Part shown: one piece after another, positions 6,010 to 10,008 of the stretch
How positions within the stretch are numbered: position 1 is the first letter of the stretch
Layout: every line of letters starts with the position of its first letter
Source of the DNA: CAVPRW01 sp046727435 [NCBI: bacterium]
GTDB lineage: Bacteria > Tectomicrobia > Entotheonellia > J063
Length of the DNA: 10,008 nucleotides
Assembly (NCBI GenBank): GCA_046727435.1
Contig: JBKPCR010000143.1
Span: 1-10,008 of the forward strand
Direction of reading: 5' to 3'
The notes under the pieces: generated by a model
Databases searched by the model: none
What the model saw: only the letters and a program-made list of their open reading frames with translations
Told to the model about the DNA's origin: nothing
Position numbers and translations under genes: made by a program

Positions 6010-7098
6010 CTACCCACGCATCTCGGTGTGCGACAGCCCCTCCACGGCAGGGGATGCTGGCGAAGAGTTCGCTTGGAGAGGGCGTATAAGCGGTGGTATC
6101 AGCACATAGCTCAGCAACAGCCCGACGATTCCCGAAAGCACGATCGAGCCGGTCCAGACATGCACCGACCACTCAAGGCCGTGGGTCACGATCAGGGCCA
6201 GATAATAGAGGGCATAGTACACTATGGGGACAGCAAGGGCGAACAGTCGCAGTGCTCCAGATCGTTCTATCGAGGGCTTCAACCAACGTACGAGGAGGTC
6301 CGCCCCAAGGCCGGCAAGGGCCGCCCCCGGGATCAAGCGATATTGATCGTGCATAAAGCTCATGAAGGCGGCATTGAGCCCGAACGCCAGGGTGAGGCTG
6401 CCAAGAGGCAGAATCCATCGCCGTACAGCGCAGAGTACCCAGCCCATCATCAAACTGGTCTGCAGCAAGAAGCCCGCAATTCCGAGTGATATCCGCAGCA
6501 ATGCCAGGCCACGAGAACCGGGCGGACGATAGCCGGCTGCGGCCCAGGTACCTACCAATGGATGGGCAAACTGCGTCATAAAACCCATGACCGACCATAG
6601 GAATGTTATGGAGAGGAGCTGTGGGAGCAGGGCAATCCCCCCCGGAGCGGGGTCGTTCTGATCGATGAGACGTCGCCATCCAGCTCGGAATGGTCCGCTG
6701 ATGATCAACGTCATCCCGGAGGCTATGAGCAAGTGTGTTGGACTGAGGAGTGCCTCGACATCGCTTTCGATGCCGAAGATCTCGTGCCAGATCATATCTC
6801 CGATTCCGCCTGCCATGAAAGTCAGCACACCCAGGATCGCGAGCTCATAGCCGGGCGGCATCGCGTGCTGCCAGGGATAGCCTTTGGCGTGATTGCGCAC
6901 CAGCGTGGCGCTGAGGAAACCGGCCACGGCGAGGAACCCTGTATAAAAAACCGCATGCCAAGGCGTAAAAAAGCTCTCCAACTCGGGGATGTGATTATGC
7001 GCCCAGCCGTCTAAAAACAGGCCCCCCACGAACCAGAGCGAGAGGAGCACGACAGTCCAGTCGTAGCCGCGGCCACCGCTTATCTGTTGCGCTAACAT
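6010..7098 (-). CDS. Uncharacterised multi-pass membrane protein with His/Asp/Glu motifs
   Basis: I do not recognise a named family. The 362-aa protein has roughly eight or nine hydrophobic segments, at about 14-29, 46-66, 84-100, 117-135, 155-178, 198-222, 229-248, 284-304 and 314-337. Charged and metal-ligand-type residues cluster at the segment ends: DGWAHNHIPELE (30-41), WH (47-48), GDMIWHEIFGIESDVE (100-115), SPTH (119-122), QFAHP (176-180), MHDQ (249-252) and GLEWSVH (307-313). This density of His, Asp and Glu in membrane-adjacent turns is what one sees in membrane metalloenzymes or cofactor-binding proteins, but a metal role is inference. The ATG at 7098 overlaps the end of the HAD gene by seven bases, so it is the last gene of the oxidoreductase operon. 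It has no strong ribosome binding site and probably relies on translational coupling. Confidence 0.82.
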   Translation of the reverse strand: MLAQQISGGRGYDWTVVLLSLWFVGGLFLDGWAHNHIPELESFFTPWHAVFYTGFLAVAGFLSATLVRNHAKGYPWQHAMPPGYELAILGVLTFMAGGIGDMIWHEIFGIESDVEALLSPTHLLIASGMTLIISGPFRAGWRRLIDQNDPAPGGIALLPQLLSITFLWSVMGFMTQFAHPLVGTWAAAGYRPPGSRGLALLRISLGIAGFLLQTSLMMGWVLCAVRRWILPLGSLTLAFGLNAAFMSFMHDQYRLIPGAALAGLGADLLVRWLKPSIERSGALRLFALAVPIVYYALYYLALIVTHGLEWSVHVWTGSIVLSGIVGLLLSYVLIPPLIRPLQANSSPASPAVEGLSHTEMRG

Positions 7099-7757
7099 AG
7101 CCAGTCAGCCAGTTCGGTCAGGGTGTGAAATTCACGATTGGCTTGACCACCATCGGAAGCCGCTTCATGCTTACGATTGATCCACGCGATCGGAATGCCC
7201 AGGGTGCGGGCTGGGACCACATCATGAAAGTAACTCTGCGCCGCATGCAGCCACCGCTTGTCCCCAAGGCGCTGGCGGGCCTCAGTGAAATGGCCGTGGG
7301 CAGGTTTATACGAGCCCACCTGCTGGGCGGTCACGATCAGATCGAAGGTGACCGTGAAGTGGCGGCGTGTGCTGGCCAGCAGGTTGTCATCGATGTTCGA
7401 CAGAATGCCCAGGCTGTATCCCGCCGCCACGAGGCGCTCCAGAGCCGGGTTGGTGTCGGCAAAGGCCGGCCAGCCAGGAAGGCTTTCTGCCAGGAAATGC
7501 GCGCGCTCTCGGCTCAGCGGCCATCCGAGGCGCTCGGCCACCCGCTGCGCGGTCTCGGTCAAGACCTCACGATAGCGACGGTAGGGTGCGGCTTCGACAC
7601 TAGGCTCTAACTCGGCGTAAGCTTTGAGCATTTGCGTCCGGTCGAATGGCCGTGCCTCCGCCGCGGCGACACTTGCGAAGGCGGTGCTGATCCCACCTTC
7701 CCAATCGATCAGCGTCCCATAGCAATCGAAGGTAATGACGTCATATGGGCGTGCCAT
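7092..7757 (-). CDS. HAD-superfamily hydrolase, type II haloacid dehalogenase-like
   Basis: The 221-aa product is a HAD-IA hydrolase. The nucleophile motif is FDCYGTLID, with D11 as nucleophile and D18 in the loop after it. Motif II is ILSNIDD (S120), motif III is SYKP (K151) and motif IV is QSYFHDVVPA (S175, D179). The spacing matches L-2-haloacid dehalogenases closely, but the Asn usual in the SxN(D) region is replaced (SYFHD). The substrate may therefore be a phosphate ester or 2-haloacid, and I would not name one. I chose the second of two adjacent ATGs (7757) because GGAGG lies five bases upstream; the one at 7760 would be only two bases away. The open frame extends upstream to 7877, but that part is antisense-like residue inside the oxidoreductase gene. 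It lies 19 bases after the oxidoreductase stop and overlaps the next gene by seven. Confidence 0.87.
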   Translation of the reverse strand: MARPYDVITFDCYGTLIDWEGGISTAFASVAAAEARPFDRTQMLKAYAELEPSVEAAPYRRYREVLTETAQRVAERLGWPLSRERAHFLAESLPGWPAFADTNPALERLVAAGYSLGILSNIDDNLLASTRRHFTVTFDLIVTAQQVGSYKPAHGHFTEARQRLGDKRWLHAAQSYFHDVVPARTLGIPIAWINRKHEAASDGGQANREFHTLTELADWLC

Positions 7758-7776
7758 CATCTCCTCCGTAGACCAT

Positions 7777-10008
7777 TTACACCGCCACCGCTGGAGAATC
7801 GGCGGCTCGAAACTCAGCGAGCAACGCTTCCACCTGGCGGCGGAAATCGTCGACTGACGCCAGCTTGATGTCTTCATAGCCGCGAATCAGGTCGGGGAGC
7901 GCGGCGATCTGCACGGCGATGGGGTAATTGACCTCATTGAGGTCAGCGAGCAGCAATTCGATCAGCTGCCGATATTCGCCGATCAACTGTTGCTCGACAC
8001 GGCGGACCCTGGCATAACCGAAGATATTCAGCGGCGTGCCGCGGAGGCTGCGCATGGCCCGTAGCGCCTTCAACACCGGCACGAACCACATGCCCAGGCG
8101 AAGCTTGCGCTTCAGCCCGAGCGCCCGAAGCAATGGCGGATGAAGATTGAACGCCGTCTGTGCATCGTTGCCGAACTCGGCGCGTACCCGTTGGAAGAAC
8201 TCATCGTTCAGCAGCAGGCGGGCCACCTCGTACTCATCCTTATAGGCCATGAGTTTGAACAGATAGCGCGCCACCGCTTCGCCGAGTCGGGTCTGACCCG
8301 GTAGGCGGCTGTCCTCGACGGTGATGACTTTACGGAGGAATTCAGCATATTGGCGAGCATAGGCCGAGCTCTGGTAGAGGATCAGCTCGGGGATGCGAAT
8401 CTCTGCCAGGCGCCGCACCTCGCCGGCAAACCCCGACGATGCTAGAAGCTCTCGCGCCGCCGCCACCGCCTCAGGTCTGCGGGACTCGGGCTTGCCCAGC
8501 GGTAGCGGAGCCGCCTCGTCCGGGGCCGCGAGTTGCCGGAGCTGGAGTTCAACCGCGGCGCCATCCTGCACAAACAGTCGTCCCCAGCGGAAGGCCTGCA
8601 GATTCATCTCCACGGCCACACCATTCAAACGGATGGTCTCCTCGATCGATGCCGCCTCAAGCGGAATCGCCCCCGCCTGGTATGCGGCACCCACCACGAT
8701 GAGATTGGACGCCATGTAATCGCCGAAAAGCTGTTCGGCCAAGGTTTCGGCATCCAGATAGACATTGGCCTCATGACGCGTGCAGCGCTCGACTGTTTGC
8801 AGTAATCCCGACATCGCCGGGAAGTGCACATCCTTGTTGCGCACCATATCTCCAGTGGGAATTTGACTTCTGCTGATCACGGCTTGCGTGCGGTCTGGGC
8901 TGGCTTTTTCGAGGTGAACCGGTTGGGTCGCCACCAGGATGTCGAATCCCAAGTACAGATTGGCTTCTCCTGCTCCCACTTTATTGGACGTCAGCATGGG
9001 CTTGTCGGCGAGCTTGAGGCTCGACACCACCGGGCCGCCCTTTTGGGACAGGCCAGTCTGGTCGAAGGCTCGCACATGTTTGCCTTCAAGCATCCCGGCC
9101 GTCCCCAACAGCGTATTCACCGTCACCACGCCAGTGCCCCCGATGCCCGCCATATAGATCGCATAGCCATCGGCGCACGAAACTTTGTGTGTGGGCTCCT
9201 GGAGGACGGATGTGATATCCGGCAGCACCGGTTTGGGGCGCTCCTCCGGCCCATTGACAAGGTTGACGGTCACAAATGATGGGCAATCGCCTTTGAGACA
9301 CGAGTAATCTTTGTTGCACGAGGATTGGTGGATGTGGGTCTTGCGGCCGAACTCGGTGTCGATCGGTTGCACTGACAGACAGTTGGATTTGGCGCCACAG
9401 TCACCGCAGCCCTCGCACACCGCCTCATTGATGATGACACGCAAGGACGGCTCGGCGAGCTTGCCGCGCTTGCGATGGCGCCGCTTCTCAGCGGCGCACT
9501 GCTGATCATAGATCAGGACCGTGGTCCCAGGGATCTCACGCAGGTCGCGCTGCGCCGCCTCCAATGCTTCGCGGTCCCGCACCTCAGCGTTGGCCGCGAG
9601 TCGGGCCTGACGATACTTGGTGGGATCCTCGGCCACCACGATGGTTTTACGCACTCCTTCCGCTTCCAGCTTGCGGGTGAGCTCGGGAATCGGCAGCGCG
9701 CCCGCGGCATCCTGCCCGCCGGTCATGGCCACCGCGGCATTGTACAAAATCTTGTAGGTGATGTTGACGCCAGAGGCCACGGCGGCACTGATCGCCATGC
9801 TGCCGGAGTGAAAGAAGGTGCCATCACCGATGTTCTGGAACATGTGCGGCATCTCGGTGAAAGGGGCCATACCGATCCATTGCGCCCCCTCACCACCCAT
9901 ATGCGTGATGCCATGGGTGTTGCGCTCCATGCCGAGCGCCATGGCGTGACAGCCGATCCCGGCAGCCGCGAGAGACCCCTCGGGCACGACGGTGGAACGA
10001 TTGTGCGG
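7777..10008 (-). CDS. Indolepyruvate ferredoxin oxidoreductase, fused type, C-terminal part (5' end beyond the window)
   Basis: Such enzymes oxidatively decarboxylate aryl pyruvates to aryl-CoA and CO2 while reducing ferredoxin or a similar acceptor. The visible 743 codons begin PHNRSTVVPEGS, so the frame continues past the right edge; the full protein is normally about 1,150-1,200 aa. In window residue numbers, the TPP-binding region includes GGEGAQW and NIGDGTFFHSG (GDG at 61-63). Two cysteine clusters for Fe-S centres follow: CEGCGDCGAKSNC (198, 201, 204, 210) and Cys 231, 237 and 242. Next comes the gamma-type oxidoreductase domain with GIGGTG (288-293) and FDQTGLSQKGGPV. The C-terminal 200 or so residues (ARQYAEFLRKVITVED onward) match the domain, DUF6537 as I recall, found only in the fused bacterial enzymes. 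It heads the HAD/membrane-protein operon. The natural substrate could also be another 2-oxoacid. Confidence 0.93.
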   Translation of the reverse strand, partial: PHNRSTVVPEGSLAAAGIGCHAMALGMERNTHGITHMGGEGAQWIGMAPFTEMPHMFQNIGDGTFFHSGSMAISAAVASGVNITYKILYNAAVAMTGGQDAAGALPIPELTRKLEAEGVRKTIVVAEDPTKYRQARLAANAEVRDREALEAAQRDLREIPGTTVLIYDQQCAAEKRRHRKRGKLAEPSLRVIINEAVCEGCGDCGAKSNCLSVQPIDTEFGRKTHIHQSSCNKDYSCLKGDCPSFVTVNLVNGPEERPKPVLPDITSVLQEPTHKVSCADGYAIYMAGIGGTGVVTVNTLLGTAGMLEGKHVRAFDQTGLSQKGGPVVSSLKLADKPMLTSNKVGAGEANLYLGFDILVATQPVHLEKASPDRTQAVISRSQIPTGDMVRNKDVHFPAMSGLLQTVERCTRHEANVYLDAETLAEQLFGDYMASNLIVVGAAYQAGAIPLEAASIEETIRLNGVAVEMNLQAFRWGRLFVQDGAAVELQLRQLAAPDEAAPLPLGKPESRRPEAVAAARELLASSGFAGEVRRLAEIRIPELILYQSSAYARQYAEFLRKVITVEDSRLPGQTRLGEAVARYLFKLMAYKDEYEVARLLLNDEFFQRVRAEFGNDAQTAFNLHPPLLRALGLKRKLRLGMWFVPVLKALRAMRSLRGTPLNIFGYARVRRVEQQLIGEYRQLIELLLADLNEVNYPIAVQIAALPDLIRGYEDIKLASVDDFRRQVEALLAEFRAADSPAVAV

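Noticed and set aside
7758-7877. N-terminal extension of the HAD hydrolase to an ATG at 7877
   Set aside because: The extra 40 residues overlap the oxidoreductase coding region in another frame and show no HAD similarity; the GGAGG site fixes the start at 7757.
8824-9279. Plus-strand ORF of 151 codons
   Set aside because: It is opposite the gamma-type domain of the oxidoreductase, where the minus-strand motifs are unmistakable.
1-10008. CRISPR arrays, tRNA or rRNA genes
   Set aside because: No regularly spaced direct repeats, and no tRNA or rRNA consensus blocks were seen on either strand.

Overview
The window looks like a piece of a Gram-negative bacterial chromosome with moderately high GC. 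The supporting signs are an AmpG-type muropeptide permease, a lipobox-bearing lipoprotein, sigma70-like promoters and tight operons. Several proteins (the DUF5658-like membrane protein, the VOC protein and the fused indolepyruvate oxidoreductase) remind me of Nitrospirota, NC10 or gammaproteobacterial genomes, but I cannot fix the taxon from this sequence. Almost all genes lie on the minus strand. The VOC gene is the only convincing plus-strand protein gene.

Left edge (1-378): mobile DNA. The 3' end of a group II intron (domains V and VI) ends near 261. It appears to sit antisense inside the start of a small minus-strand ORF that has a strong ribosome binding site. That ORF lies just inside a terminus beginning GTAAGCG (370 reading leftward), which resembles the end of an IS66-family element. 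This suggests a nested insertion: an intron within an IS, which itself landed 8 bp beyond the stop codon of the next gene.

379-2582: a three-gene minus-strand cassette. It holds a eukaryotic-like Ser/Thr protein kinase, a PP2C-family phosphatase and a 103-residue protein that I do not recognise. A near-consensus promoter (TTGACA, 17 bp, TAGAAT) drives it, and an imperfect palindrome lies at the predicted transcription start. A C-rich stretch with a perfect 9-bp inverted repeat separates this promoter from the divergent VOC gene (2721-3071).

3159-5886: a second minus-strand group. It holds a DUF5658-like small membrane protein behind a candidate promoter, an AmpG-family transporter and a lipoprotein whose GTG start overlaps the ampG stop codon. 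This resembles, in arrangement only, the ampG-lipoprotein neighbourhood of enterobacteria, and points to cell-wall recycling at the envelope.

6010-10008: a third minus-strand operon. It holds the C-terminal two thirds of a fused indolepyruvate (2-oxoacid) ferredoxin oxidoreductase that runs off the right edge, a HAD-superfamily type II dehalogenase-like hydrolase, and an unrecognised multi-pass membrane protein rich in His/Asp/Glu motifs inside or next to membrane segments. The last is the best candidate here for an undescribed activity.
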